DNA of 64,000 nt from Antedon mediterranea (Eukaryota; Echinodermata; Crinoidea; Comatulida; Antedonidae), in the NCBI RefSeq assembly GCF_964355755.1, contig NC_092674.1, positions 16,685,001-16,749,000 of the forward strand. The letters are read 5' to 3'. The notes under the pieces are model-generated. The model was not told the DNA's origin and did not search any database. It was given only the letters and a program-made list of their open reading frames with translations. Shown here piece by piece: positions 22,290-34,887 of the stretch (position 1 is its first letter; every line of letters begins with the position of its first letter). The position numbers and the translations under genes were made by a program.

Positions 22290-22373
22290 TGTTCGGTGTA
22301 TAAGACGCACCCTTAATTTAGAGGTCAAATTTTCGTGTCAAAAGTGCGACTTATACACCGAAATATACGGTAT
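22290..22373. mobile_element. Small MITE-like inverted repeat
   Basis: TTCGGTGTATAAGACGCACC at 22292 faces GTGCGACTTATACACCGAA ending at 22363. The about 80-bp unit ends in ATATACGGTA and resembles, in architecture, the TACCGTATTTTCCGG ends of the element at 1374. It overlaps the apparent start of the following LINE frame. Confidence 0.5.
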
Positions 22374-22379
22374 GTCTGC

Positions 22380-23963
22380 TGTACTTCTGCAATTATCTAC
22401 ATCAAGAAAGATCATCAAGTACAGTGCTGCTGCGCGTACTACAGTAACTGCACAGCTACGTTACATATCACCCTTCTATCTACAGGTGACATAGAGATGA
22501 ATCCGGGTCCAGTGAAGAACCCATGTTCAGTATGTGACAGACCCGTTGTGGTATCACATAGGTGCATAAGATGTACAGATTGCAACCTTGAGTGCCACAT
22601 AAAATGTGGACGAGTGTCTCCAAACGACTATAGGAAAGCAAATTTCACTACTTAGATTTGTCAAAATGTCTTTTTGTACACATACCCAATTAAATAAATG
22701 AAGCTGTTCTAAATCATTCACCATCACAGAACAAAATCACTGATGGGTTTGATCCCATGGTGGATCTGTCAGTGTTAAAAAACAATTAACATTTCTTCAT
22801 CTCAATGCGCGATCGTTATTACCAAAGCTCTCAGAAATCAAGTTGATTGCGGAAAATACCTGATGTGCTGGCAGTCTCAGAAACTTAAATGCTACAGTAA
22901 CATACAATGAGATACGAATAAGTGGTTATTTATAGTGCTGTTAGACAAGATTGTCTAAATGATTCACACGGTGGAACCCTCTTATATGTAAGCGACAAAC
23001 TTACAAAGAGATCTACTTAATGAGAGATCTACTTATCTCAGTTCTGAAAGCCACTTGGATAGAAATTATCTTTCCCTATACAAAACCGATAATTGTTGGA
23101 TGTGTTTATCGGCCACCAAGATATCACGATTTCATCGACGACTTCAACAGCGTTATTGACCAAATACCTGCTCGTTTCTTACAAGACGGGACAGGTATCC
23201 TTAAGCTTACACTGACACACATAATTAATGCTTCAATTGTTAGTGAAAATTTACCCGATGACTTTAAACTTGGTAAAGTTAAGCCTATTTTTAAAAAGGG
23301 GGATCGTACAGACCCCAATAACTATCGACCTGTTGGCGTTTTATGCATTGCATAAAAAATTCTTGAAAGGGCAATGTATGTCCAACTAGCCAATCATCTG
23401 AAAAACAACAATCTGATATATAGCCTACAATATGGCTTCAGTGAAGGTTTCTCAACTGAGACCTACCTCATTCATCTCATCGTCCATGTTAATTCGAAAA
23501 TGGCTAATGGTCAACTTACAGGACATGCTGCGTAAAGCCTTTGATTCAGTTGATGGTATTATATGTGAAAAACTGTACGATATAGGATGTGACCCCACTG
23601 GCTGGTTCTGGTCTTATTTATCAGACAGAAAACAATATGTTGCTGTTAAGAATGCCACATTGGGTCATAATAGCATGTACTAATAACAGTATTCTGGGCC
23701 CCCTACTTTTCTTAGTGTATTAATGACATTGTAACATCAATTGATCCTCATTGTATACTTTTTCTTTATGCCGACGATTGTGCTATTTTGTATAGTGATC
23801 CAAATCCTATTATAATTGAAGCTAAATTGAATAATTGTTTAAATAGCTGCAATGACTGGTTAATTGACAATGGTATCACGATGCATGCCGGAAAAACTAA
23901 GCGTATCATATTTGGTACTACTAGACGACATGTAAATAATGTTAGGTTTAAATTAAATGGATA
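22380..23963 (+). mobile_element. CR1-like LINE with 2A-like motif and Cys-rich finger
   Basis: The frame covering 22380-22655 holds TLHITLLSTGDIEMNPGP (the 2A-like motif D-I-E-x-N-P-G-P, 22485-22511). It is followed at once by a Cys-rich finger (CSVCDR, HRCIRCTDC, CHIKCG) like the PHD-type finger in some CR1 LINEs. Downstream in broken frames are endonuclease pieces (LLYVSDKL, then PIIVGCVYRPPRYHDF). Then come reverse transcriptase pieces: KLGKVKPIFKKGDRTDPNNY, KAFDSVDG (motif A), YADDCAILY (motif C) and NNCLNSCNDWLIDNGI. An internal deletion joins endonuclease to the RT fingers near 23195. Frameshifts and stops show a dead copy. 2A motifs cause ribosome skipping and are known from invertebrate CR1-type LINEs. 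Confidence 0.8.
22485..22511 (+). other. 2A-like ribosome-skipping motif (GDIEMNPGP)
   Basis: The nine codons read GDIEMNPGP, preceded by LLST, so the D-(V/I)-E-x-N-P-G-P consensus is complete. Skipping would occur between the Gly and the final Pro. It belongs to the LINE fragment around it. Confidence 0.8.
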
Positions 23964-24285
23964 ATACATTCATGTATTATTAGTTAAGTTAAATAATGAG
24001 TTGGCATCGTATTTTCTGTTTTTGGCACGTCTGACATCCAGCCCAGGTTTACTATTATAAATACCAATACCTTTACATTTTTTAAAAGCTCCCTCTATGG
24101 TTTGATGTATTTTAAAAATTCCCATATTTCATTTTTACAAGTTGGGAAGTTTGCAATAAACTTTGTTGTTGAGAATTGTTACACTTTATTCTATATTTTG
24201 TTATAATTATTAATACATTCAAAAGTGTTGTGAATTATAATATCTCTTGTAAATATTAATTTCAGTGCATTTGGTTATTTTGTAG

Positions 24286-24401
24286 GGTCCTGCAGTGTGT
24301 CTCCTGTTACAGATGGCTACTTCCCTCGCCCAGTCGAAGGTCAATCACTACTCAGTTTTTTGTCATTAAAAGATTTCAAAATGTGTCCTGAATTAGACAG
24401 A
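24286..24401 (+). CDS. RUBCN: Rubicon exon: FPRPVEGQSLLSFL block
   Basis: The acceptor TTTTGTAG precedes 24286. The first two bases (GG) complete the codon left open at 18705. The donor AGA/GTAAGA follows 24401. The exon encodes GSCSVSPVTDGYFPRPVEGQ and then SLLSFLSLKDFKMCPELDR. This is the conserved central block of Rubicon (FRRPSEGQSLISYLSEQDF in vertebrates, from memory). Ending the exon at 24401 rather than at the later stop or GT gives phase 0 and joins directly to ENAHF of the next exon, as in vertebrate Rubicon. The frame open to 24479 is readthrough into the intron. Confidence 0.9.
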
Positions 24402-25507
24402 GTAAGAAAATTAGCATGCAATGTTATTATAGGTACACAACATTTATGCTGTGTAGGCCTGTCATATATCAACCACTAACATATCAACTAACAATGTAAT
24501 ATTAACCACTAAACAAACTTAATTATATACTAATGTAACAAAATTAAATTACTAACATAAACAAAATAAATCTAAACAACACTTTAAAATGTCAGGTATG
24601 TTATGCATTGTATTTTGGAAAAAAATGTAACCTTCCATCTTTATTTTGTACATAGTCGAGAAATTAAATTGAAATTCTAAAAAGAGTGCGAAAATGACTT
24701 GGTTTATGTTCTGTTTTCTTATAGTTATTTACCCAGCGACCAGATTTAGTTTTTTTGTACATTTCATTTTCTGGCAATATTTTCAAATTCTAAATTTCTA
24801 AACTCTCACCTCTATACGATTTATTTCTATATAATCTATATAAAAACATGGTTCTATATATATGTAGCTATATATTACTGACACAGACTCTTGTTAATTT
24901 CTCAACAGTACTTGATTTACACTATATACAGGTACTCAGAGAATGATTAAGTTGTAGCTATTAGTTCAAGTTATTTCCAAATTGTGAATTTTAAAAAGAG
25001 TTAATTACAGAATATACATACTATTCAAGGAACAGTAAAGAGGGTGACTTATAAGTTCAGTGACCCTACTTGTCTCCTCCCAAGAGCTGGTACATCCATT
25101 AAGGTCCCACTCAAGTAATTATTAGATACCAGTTTCTTCAAATAAAACACCTTAGTGGTTATAGCCCAGGTATATAGCCTACATTAGTTAAGTATGGTCA
25201 ACCACATGAATTCCAGGAAAGTGAGTGACCTGCTACATATATACTTTATCAAGTATTCTCCTACTGATGCACATAAATGAAAATTGTCAGTTATTTATGC
25301 TGAAGCTTGATTACATTATTAAAAAATCTGTGGGCACAACCTAGATGGTACACATAGCATACCATTTAGTTGCAGAAATAAACCATAACCCACTAATAAT
25401 ATTTTAATTTTTACAAATCTCAGTGGTTTGTAAAATACCATGGGTATGGCAATCACAGAAAAAAATGGGACTAAAAGTCAATTCAACTTAACATAAGAAT
25501 AATGCAA
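24402..25507. other. Intron, no gene seen
   Basis: AT-rich intron DNA without recognisable repeats or coding signal before the minisatellite. Confidence 0.5.
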
Positions 25508-26002
25508 AACGATTCAACGGCAAGGTACTGTCATAACATTAACGATTCAACGGCAAGGTACTGTCATAACATTAACGATTCAACGGCAAGGTACTGTCAT
25601 AACATTAACGATTCAATGGCAAGGTACTGTCATAACATTAACGATTCAACGGCAAGGTACTGTCATAACATTAACGATTCAACGGCAAGGTACTGTCATA
25701 ACATTAACGATTCAACGGCAAGGTACTGTAATAACATTAACGATTCAACGGCAAGGTACTGTCATAACATTAACGATTCAACGGCAAGGTACTGTCATAA
25801 CATTAACGATTCAACGGCAAGGTACTGTCATAACATTAACGATTCAACGGCAAGGTACTGTCATAACATTAACGATTCAACGGCAAGGTACTGTCATAAC
25901 ATTAACGATTCAACGGCAAGGTACTGTCATAACATTAACGATTCAACGGCAAGGTACTGTCATAACATTAACGATTCAACGGCAAGGTACTGTCATAACA
26001 TT
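25508..26002. repeat. 33-bp minisatellite, 15 copies
   Basis: Fifteen head-to-tail units of exactly 33 bp, nearly identical (two single-base variants are visible, in units 4 and 7). Because 33 is a multiple of three and the unit has no stop in one frame, it reads as NDSTARYCHNI repeated fifteen times. It lies inside a Rubicon intron and has no coding context, so I treat the open frame as a by-product. Confidence 0.97.
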
Positions 26003-26382
26003 GGTTTAATCAGTGTAATTTTTAAGGAATAATTATTTTTTCACCTTCATCTACTATTAAGTTTATTTGTATGTTGAGATTATATACTTTGCTGAAACTG
26101 TTATTTTAAAGTTCTAATAAATAGCGTGGGAGGGTATTATTGATTATTCAATAACGACGGAGGTAATACAGTTGGAGTTGGCATTCAGGAAACTACATTT
26201 TTATTGTAATATACATTAAAATGCATACACCTATATTTTACATTTTTAAAATTTACCACTAAAATGAATATTGACAATCATTTGGTTGAGCTTTAAGAAG
26301 TGTTATGTTTTTCTTTTAAAAGTGGAACATCCCTGATTATATTTCACCCATTGTATTATCTGTAATAATTTTTCTATTGCAG

Positions 26383-26599
26383 GAAAATGCTCATTTTTGT
26401 ATATCAGAAGCAATCATTTCTGCAGTTGAGCAAATAAAATGGAAACAGTTAACCATTCTTGACAGTAATCATGATTCTGATGCATCAGATGAAGAGATTC
26501 AAGAATTAAAGCAGCGTATTAGAATAAGAAGAAATGAACGACATTCTCAAAAAATTAGAGCCAAGTCTCTATTCAGTGATGGTGAGAGTAAAACAGATA
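26383..26599 (+). CDS. RUBCN: Rubicon exon: ENAHFxISE block and basic helix
   Basis: The acceptor TTTTTCTATTGCAG precedes 26383 and the donor A/GTAAGT follows 26599. The exon enters in phase 0 and leaves one base. It encodes ENAHFCISEAIISAVEQIKW, matching the strongly conserved ENAHFSISESLIAAIE of vertebrate Rubicon. An acidic segment (DSNHDSDASDEE) and a basic coiled segment (IQELKQRIRIRRNERHSQK) follow. The central region of Rubicon is reported to bind the UVRAG-Beclin 1-VPS34 complex. This exon and the previous one are the clearest internal support for the gene. Confidence 0.95.
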
Positions 26600-29388
26600 G
26601 TAAGTAAGAGAATCATATTATTCACATTAAAAACCAGTTGGTAGACCAAAAACTACTGTACCTGGCGGAAGCATATACAAAGATTGTATCACCATAAGAG
26701 TCATGGAAATTATCAACAGATGATGATATTTAATATCTGCAATTTAGTAACATATGTATATGCGTCTGATAATCTGTTGTTGCAATTTTCCTGCAAATAG
26801 TTTTTCCATATACAAGGCATTTCTGGCTCTTTCAAATTTATACATATTTGTATTGGCTCAAAATCAATCAAGTCATATTTTTCCGCTTTTAAGTCCGCAT
26901 ACATAACATTAACCACTAACATAACTCAAATCAACCACTAATGTAACAGTAATCCCCGAACTGAGATATCCCTTTGCAAAAAAGCCGTATACGATCCGTA
27001 TACGCTGAAAACGTATACGGATCGTATACGATTTCACTGTTTACATTATTTCCACTCTGTTGCTCCCACAAAGAGTTGGCATCGTATACGTTTAGCATAC
27101 GTAACGTATACGTTGTTTATTCATGATAAGAATATCGTATACGGGACGTATACGAATAATATACGAACAAACTAGGCCATTTTATAAATTATAATAGCAG
27201 TAATGAGTAGAATAGAGCTAAATAAAACAACAAATACGTACGTAGGCTCTGGCCTAGGGTTAGGCCTAGCTAGCACCAGCCATTAGATAGGCCTAGTCTA
27301 GTAGTATTAATTATTAGTAAGTAGTAGGAGGAGCTAGGCCTAGTACATAAGATCATATTTATTTCTATATTTATTAGATAGCCTAGGCTACCGATAAAAT
27401 TCAAACAACGTTTTTCGCAAGTAAATAAAGTACTAACAGGTATACTACTAGGTAGACCTAGAAAAAACAAGGGGCCATTTTCACAAATCGACGATGTTGT
27501 TTGCAGTTTTCATTTATAAAATATGACAGAGGTCAGTAAGTGCAGCCGCCGACGACGACCGAGCGTCGCTCGGTTGCCTACAGTTCCAACTCGTGGTCGA
27601 CTCGGCTCCCGGGTGGCCAATCATGCATATCATCGAGTGAATCATCGGGTTCGTCGTTCTCAATTTGTCACGCCACGTGCGAGCTTTGGGTGGTCAAATT
27701 ACATCGTTAATCGTACAATGTTAAGCGATATTATTCCGCGACGTGTGTTGTAGCAATGGAGATGGAGTAACAATAATTCGGCAAATAATGCCGAAGAGGA
27801 AAACCATGACCCAAAACAGAAGTGGGGTCATTGTATAATAATAATAATTATTATTTAACGATGAATACATTCGGATTTTGAATATGAAGTCGATCACTTC
27901 CGCCGAGGAAAAAAAAAACACAATTAGTGGTGATAGTAAATACAATTATATCGAATCTCAATTTATTCCCGGTAGCGAACAGATTGAATTGCTTTCATTT
28001 ATCTCAGCGGTATTTCTGCTTGGTGATTAAGAAATCATAAAACATATCTTTCTTTATTTTCATGGTATTCCAATATGTTTAAAAAATAACTACCCTCAAC
28101 TTTAAATAACAAATTAAATAAGTCTACTAAACATTGTTGATTTCCCATGGACCCAACAATACCCCAACTATTTCATTAATAATTGTTTCTTTGTAACAGT
28201 TTATTTGAAATCCTTGTCCTTTGTTAATTCAATTGCGTGACAATTAAATTAGATTGTACATGCTTATGCTGTATATTATGTAAAAAGATGATTCATGGTA
28301 ATATGAGATTCTTAAAAAAAAAACACTTTGAATTCTCAAAATGTGTTCTATATCTTTATTTGGAGTTAGACTCGTACTACATTCATTAAAAGGATAAACA
28401 AATAGCCGGCAGGCGTGTGTACAGAGGGGGCACAAAAAACCTATTACCTGTACCTACTAATATTGTACACAGTTTTATTACATCCTTTTTTAAAGTAACA
28501 CTAACAGTGCATATTCAATATTATAGTAAAACGTCAATACCTGGTTACGAGGCGGTATCAACTAGGCTCATAGTTGTTTACAACTCCACGCCAATGATAT
28601 GAATAAAGCCTATCTTATTAAATAGTATCGCGCCCGCGCATATACAAAAAAAAGTTACAAAGGTTCACATATTTATATTAACGATTTTTTTTTTTAATTT
28701 ACGAATTAAATAATAAAAATAATTAAATACCGCTCGGCTTATCAATGATGGAGGCATAAAAATAGGGGCGTAGGGTACCATTTTACCAGGGAGATGTAAA
28801 ATAATTATTTAACAAACATTTAACTGGTTGGTTTTACGGTGTTCGCGTAAAATTTATCATTTGGATTTTTAAAGTTATATGTAGGTTATGTTAAATTGTA
28901 TTTATCAGTGACAACTCTAGGAAATTTACAGCAATTAGTTCTGTATGCCTAAAATAGTAACTAAAATGCTCTAAATAAAAACGTCGGAGCTTCTTTTTTG
29001 TATTTCTGGCTGTTGAGTGTTTTGTTGACACCCCCTAACTCTGATGATATCCATAATGCATCGTATTTCCATTTCACCGTTGTTGATATACTACTAGCTA
29101 GAGTAGGTTATTAAAATAATACAATATTACCAAATCTAATATATGGGGGAAAGCTAGCTAGCTTATTTTCACAATGAGTGTACCACAGACTCTTTTCCTT
29201 GGCGTATTTTCCCCAGGCCTAGTTACTCTTAGTTTACTGAACTGCTAGAGCTGCTGCAGTAGCTATATACTGCATATTCGATATATACAATTACAATATG
29301 CCTATAGCCTAGCTAGCTAGAAGTCATCGAATTTACTATCTACCTAGTAGTGTAGGCTGGTATGTCGTTTATATGAATGTCGTGTATA

Positions 29389-32300
29389 TTTTTTGTTAAA
29401 AGCAAACTTTGACTTTATTTCATATCTTGATAATATAAGGAATGAAAAAAAATATGTTGCCATTTTTTTCAAAAGACATTTAAAGGACCAAATTCAAGAT
29501 GGCCGCCAACATTCAAATAACCCTATTAAAAATCAGAATATCACCTATAATACAAATTATGAATGTGGAACAAGTCCATTTTGATGGTATTACTGTACCC
29601 ATTATACAATCCTAACTATGTAAAGCGATAATCTGTCGGCCATCTTGGATTTCAAAATGGCCGCCACTAAAAATTAAATTCTTTAAATAATTTTTTTTAA
29701 ATATGTGTGCATAAATTGTTGTTTGTACACAATGTTCTAAAATTGTCACTTCTCACAGGATTGTAAATTGTAAATATAAGGCTGTCTAAAGTTGTCAATG
29801 TCCTCTATATAACAGATATATAATACCCCACTATGACTATTAAATAAAATAATTGTTCAAAGTTGGAGTTGCAAAAGTATGGAACAACTTAACAATTTAT
29901 ATCAAATATTCAACAACAATTACGTCTAACTAGAGGGTTAGACCTCTAGTTCGCTCGCTCCCCTCTAGGAAGTGTAAACGAAGGTTCTCGGAATGATAAT
30001 GACTCGGGTAAAAAGGATTTAGAAGGACGTTCTCCTTGTACGTTTTCTGTCGGTTACTATTATTGAAAATGCTTGACATTCGAAAAACTAAACCTACTCT
30101 GCTTCACAGTGTCTTAGATGATTAATAACATTTTAAAGTATAGTGTTTATTGTTTTATAGGGCGGAGGTGGGGAGGCAGAGTTCATTTGAGGGAGATGCT
30201 TATTCGAGGGATTTTTTAGTTTTAATAATATCGTAACATTTATAATCAAATAAAATCCTCTAATAGATATTAAAAGTGGTAAAAAATTATAATAAATGCT
30301 TGGTAAATTATAGTTAACGGTGTAATGAATTATATTATAAATAGTATATACAATATTGTGTTTATAAATGTGGATGGGCGTTTTATTATCTATTAGATAG
30401 TTGGGTAGGAGGGGTGATGTTTTATTGGGGAGGCGTTTATTCAAATTAATACCATCATAATACATTATTTAATTTAAACATCTTTTGAAACTAACTTCCG
30501 CGACAGTGTAGGCCGTTTCGGCCCAAGAAGGAAGATGTTTTAGACGGCTTGCAATATGGGCCCTAATGGGACACAGATTGCCTACAGTTATTCCTGCCAG
30601 CTTTTCTCAATAAAACTCGGCTATCGGGATTTAATTTATTTTATTACTGTACCTTCACACGTGCGGTCCGATCCGAAAATAAACAAAAAACTAAAATAGC
30701 TATAGCCACTAACGACCAACTTAACTGAAACCAGGTAGTTGTTGCAAGGTGAACCTGTGAACTCATCGTGAATCCGGAAATTACTTTGACCGCGTACAAT
30801 TGAAATTGAGTTGAAAATCTACCAATGAATCAGATATTTTGTTTTAAAACTAGATAGAATAGATAGAAATATGGAACAATATCGTAATAGTGAAAACTGT
30901 TTTACATTTTGCGGTACACCTAAGATAGTTCAGGTAGGTATCCAAGGCAGAAATTTGTTCCAAAGTTTTTCCATTGTGCTCGCCTATGTCAGAATTAACC
31001 ATAATTTATATATATATAGATTCTAAATTACAGATCTCATTTCTTTTCATGAAACTGAAACTTGACAGGAGACAGGACCACAATATAAAACAAGTGCATT
31101 TATACCTTATTGTGAAATCCTGTATAAATATGTTAAATAATAAATGCGTTATTGCTATGTAATTCAATGTCTGAACCTTCAGGGTCATAGTCACCAGTAT
31201 GGTTGGTAAGTTTTCAACCTGTCAACTTTTGGTAAAAGCTTGAAAGAAATACAGATACAGCTCTGCCTATAAATAACCTTGTAAATGAATGAACTCCTAC
31301 TTCTCATCTTCTACAATCTCAACCAATTTCATTAGATATGTAGCATTATACACTCGTTTGATGAGTGCACATGGTTGTGGTATAAAAACTCATGTACTAG
31401 GGAAAGACAAGAATGCCTGGTGATGACTCTTGCCCGAGATGAGTGGAGGTGGACAGAGATGACATCAAAAAGCAATTATTATGTCGACCCGGTGAACTAT
31501 ATGGCTTTTGGACATGTATCATTGTGAAAATAGTGTTGAGGCAAGTGCTTTTGTTGAAACTGAACTTGTATTACCTATGCCACAAATATCTTAAATGGAA
31601 AACATCTCTAAAGGACAGAAGCACACTAATTCTGCTTTCTCTCTACAACTTGCTTCTACAAATGCAGACAGAGAAAGAGATTCTAAGTTAAGTATCATTT
31701 TGTTTGAAAGAGGCTGATCATAAAGACATTAACTTGAACACTGAGAGTCGACGAAATCTAAATGATGTGGTTAAACTATATTCCTATATATGTATATGAG
31801 AGGACATGTATGTGTGGGACTTGCTGGATTTACATCAATTGATCAGGGTCATTGAGCGTGCTATAATTGGAATAACACAAATTAATGATTTCATCAGAGC
31901 TGGCAAATCTAGTTAACATTTAAAGAGAGATGATATCCCGATTAATGAAGAATGCTGCAATTCGCACAAAGGTGTTTGTTGGCCATGGCATGATGAAATT
32001 GGACAGAAAATGTTTGAGGCATTGGTAAAAGGCAAACTGTCTATATGGTATCCTAAGAAAAAGACGAATATTGGAAAAAAATAAATATGACGGTGAATAC
32101 AGGTCACAAACTTATCAAAGTAAAAGAGGACTCCTATAGAGATTATTTGCCGGTGAAATGAGGTATTTCAGTTATTTTGCCAATTTGTTTCTGAACAAGG
32201 TTGTTGGGAACGCAGATCAGTCTGTGGAAGTTTGATGGATACAGTTGTAGAGAATGAAGGAAGGTCAACTTACTGTATCGTATTCAAGATTAGAAATATT

Positions 32301-32918
32301 TCATTGAAGGACTTTGGCAGAGTTAGTTGTCATTTAACTGAAGAAGTTTATAAGATGTTTTAATATGAAGAAGTGTACTGTCAGTACTGTAGACCTCCTG
32401 ATGGTCAACATTTTGTGTTAATCACCATGTTGTTGTCATAAGCATATCATTTTGTGTATTTCAATCTAATTTTATTTAACTTATACACGTTTTAATAAGA
32501 AATTTAACCCATTTTTAAAAAATGGCGGCCATTTTGTGTTAGGCCTATGACAACAACATTGGTGATTAATCATTTTATGTGATTTCAATCCACGTCATAA
32601 CTTGCACATGTTTTAATAAGAAATTTAATCCATTTTTAAAAAATGGCGGCCATTTTGAAATTCAAAATGTCAGAATACTAATGAATATAGGTTTATAATA
32701 ATTCTTATATAGCAGAGAACCCATATGAACTTAAAATATTATTCATAATGGGTGTTACTTTGTCCAATATGGTACATTTATTGGATATTTTACGTATTGG
32801 CGGCCATCTTGGATTTGACACCCTTAAGCTTTTTTTAAAAAAATGGCAACATATTTTTTTCATTACTTTACATCCTAAAGACACTAAATCAGCTGGAATT
32901 TTGCTTTTAACAAAAAAA
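29389..32918. mobile_element. 3.5 kb TIR element nested in 26969-33813
   Basis: Left arm 29389-29530 and right arm 32790-32918 are inverted copies. Shared strings include TTTTTTGTTAAAAGCAAA, AAAAATATGTTGCCATTTTT and CCAAGATGGCCGCCAA (the last with small changes). Additional AATGGCGGCCATTTT palindromes occur at 32521 and 32641. The interior has degenerate protein-like segments at 31380-32360. The family is not identified. Confidence 0.65.
31380..32360 (+). pseudogene. Broken coding remnant, unidentified
   Basis: Translated in switching frames, this stretch gives protein-like pieces interrupted by stops: VMTLARDEWRWTEMTSK near 31420, FIRAGKSS near 31890, CWPWHDEIGQKMFEALVKGK near 31980, and EGRSTYCIVFKIRNISLKDF near 32260. 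It lies in the interior of the nested TIR element, so a decayed transposase or accessory gene is plausible. I do not recognise the family. Confidence 0.35.
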
Positions 32919-33815
32919 TAGTGGCCTACACTATAGGCCTACTGTAACTATAGGCCTACATCCCATTTTTTTTTTTTATGGCGAGTTAAAACCTGTAGCC
33001 AAAAAATCAACAATGATTGAAATGAAATCTGATCCATCCATGTGATGCATGCATGCAGCGCACATAACACAGGCACGTTTTGGGCGAATTTATTTGGATC
33101 ATTCCATATAGTAGGGAGCCACATGTATTCTACATTTTTATTAAATCGTAATTTATGGATTTTACTTACTCGTTTTAAATTTAATATACTGCGGGCCCAA
33201 TTTAATATTTATTTATTTCCAAGTACATTAATATTATTTGAAGCACTTTCAAATTAATAACAGCAAATTTTTTTTGTGATTCACTTATTAATGGAACATA
33301 CAAAAGGTAAAGAAATAGCAGAGGAGATAAACAAGGCAGAACAGCCTGGGTGGGTTTTTATGCTTGCTAGAAAAACAACGTCTAGTAAAATACAGCACCA
33401 ATTTTTTTCATTCGCGAAAACTATGAACTAAATCATCATAGAGAATTTAATGTACATATACCGACTGAAAAAAAAAAATTGTACACTAATTATTGAAGTC
33501 AAGATGCTCCTGCGATCGTAAACGTATGCTATCGTCGTCTTGTAAAAAGAGGGACAGTCCCTTTTCGCTTGGTGATACGATGCAGTTTGTATACACGCGT
33601 CGTCGTATACGGATCATATACGGATCGTATATGGAGCGTATAATTAGGAAGTTGTTTATAAATGATCGTATACGGTTCGTATATGTTTATTATGCGGGCA
33701 GGAACTTCCGAATTGACGTATACGTTTCGTATACGAAGTGGACTTCCTATACGAAACATATACGAAACGTATGTAAATCGTATACGTTCGTATACGGTTT
33801 TTTTGCAAAGGGATA

Positions 33816-34886
33816 GCCTGGAATAGGCAAAATCATGTTGACAAATATTTTATCGATTAAATCTAACCATTATGTATTCTAGAATCATACTGTGTTGGTT
33901 TTTTTTTAAATTTTTCAACCTAAAACAAGTAAAGGCTATGTTTTTGTAAGATGTCAAATTTTTCGCCTGTAGAATTGTCTTTTCAAAAGGTTCGTATGCT
34001 ACCATTTTCTAAGAGAAATCTGGCTTGTTTGCTACGAATATAATGCTAATTTAAAGAGGTGATTTTTCATTGAACAATGATTTCAGTTGTTCTTCATCCT
34101 AACCAATGATAACTACTTTTTTAGTGATATAAACAAAAATATTTTCCTTAACGATGAACGCTGTATTCGATGCTGTGATTGGCCAATTGTGCTCATATGG
34201 CTTTAAAGCTCATGACTGCGCATGCTCACAATGTTGTAGCTGTCAAATATCCACACACACATGTGCAGTGGTTCAGAGGAGGAAGCAGGACACAACACGA
34301 GAGCAGTGTATACTTTACTTGGTAAAAAATTAAAATTAATAATGCCATGTAAAGATCAAGACAAAACTGAAGTATTATCGTGAGCAAATTGTCGGAATTT
34401 TATTAACATCTGATAACTAGCAATATAACAATAATAAAACTGTGTCCTCTTGTCCGTTGCAAGGGTGTTCATTCCGCGAAGGCCACAGTGGTAAACTTTG
34501 AACGCACATTTCTCCGAAACATAATCCAGAGAGTTCCAACACATACGTGTTTTAAATTTCACATAACTTTGTAATTAAAAGTCGGATTGCAATAATTGTT
34601 TTACCATAATAAAACAGATAATAACCTGCATAATAATGATATTATCTCAAAATTAAATATTTACGACATGTGACTGATCTGGCTTGTCCCTGCCACAAAT
34701 AGGCATCAATTTTACAATATTTTGTAACTATTAAACATGTGCAAATCTTCTAATTCAGAGTCCTCGTATGACGTGATTTCAAATTGAAATAGTCCCACAT
34801 TTTATGCAATAAATAGGAAAGGCTTTAAAAGTATATAATGAAAAAATCAATTTTGTTATGCTCTTTGTAAAAACAGAAAGAAGAAT
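33816..34886. other. Intron, no gene seen
   Basis: No coding or repeat feature was identified. A less AT-rich patch near 34150-34330 contains a CCAAT box (GATTGGCCAAT) and CATGACTGCGCATGC, but there is no downstream coding support, so no promoter is called. Confidence 0.4.
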
Positions 34887-34887
34887 A

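Larger units (their letters stand above)
26969..33813. mobile_element. 6.8 kb TIR element with CGTATACG-studded ends
   Basis: The left end TCCCTTTGCAAAAAAGCCGT is mirrored at the right end (24 of 25 bases), and TA flanks both sides (26967-26968 and 33814-33815). Within about 190 bp of the left end there are eight exact CGTATACG palindromes; within about 230 bp of the right end there are six exact copies plus several one-base variants (CATATACG, CGTATATG). Such arrays are expected to be transposase or regulator binding sites. The interior has TAGGCCTA-rich and GC-rich (27540-27760) parts and a second, nested TIR element at 29389-32918. No intact transposase was recognised. The superfamily is open; TA flanks suggest Tc1/mariner-like or another TA-inserting group. 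Confidence 0.8.

Noticed and set aside
24402-24479. Extension of the Rubicon exon past 24401 to the stop at 24479 or the GT at 24433
   Set aside because: Only the AGA/GTAAGA donor at 24401 keeps phase and joins to the conserved ENAHF block.
25508-26002. CRISPR array
   Set aside because: Units are contiguous with no spacers, and the DNA is metazoan.
25502-26032. 176-codon open frame of NDSTARYCHNI repeats as a repetitive protein
   Set aside because: The repeat unit is 33 bp, so any stop-free unit stays open; it lies between two phase-matched Rubicon exons and has no splice or start context of its own.
34150-34330. CCAAT-containing promoter of a nested gene
   Set aside because: No coding exon or transcript signal follows on either strand.
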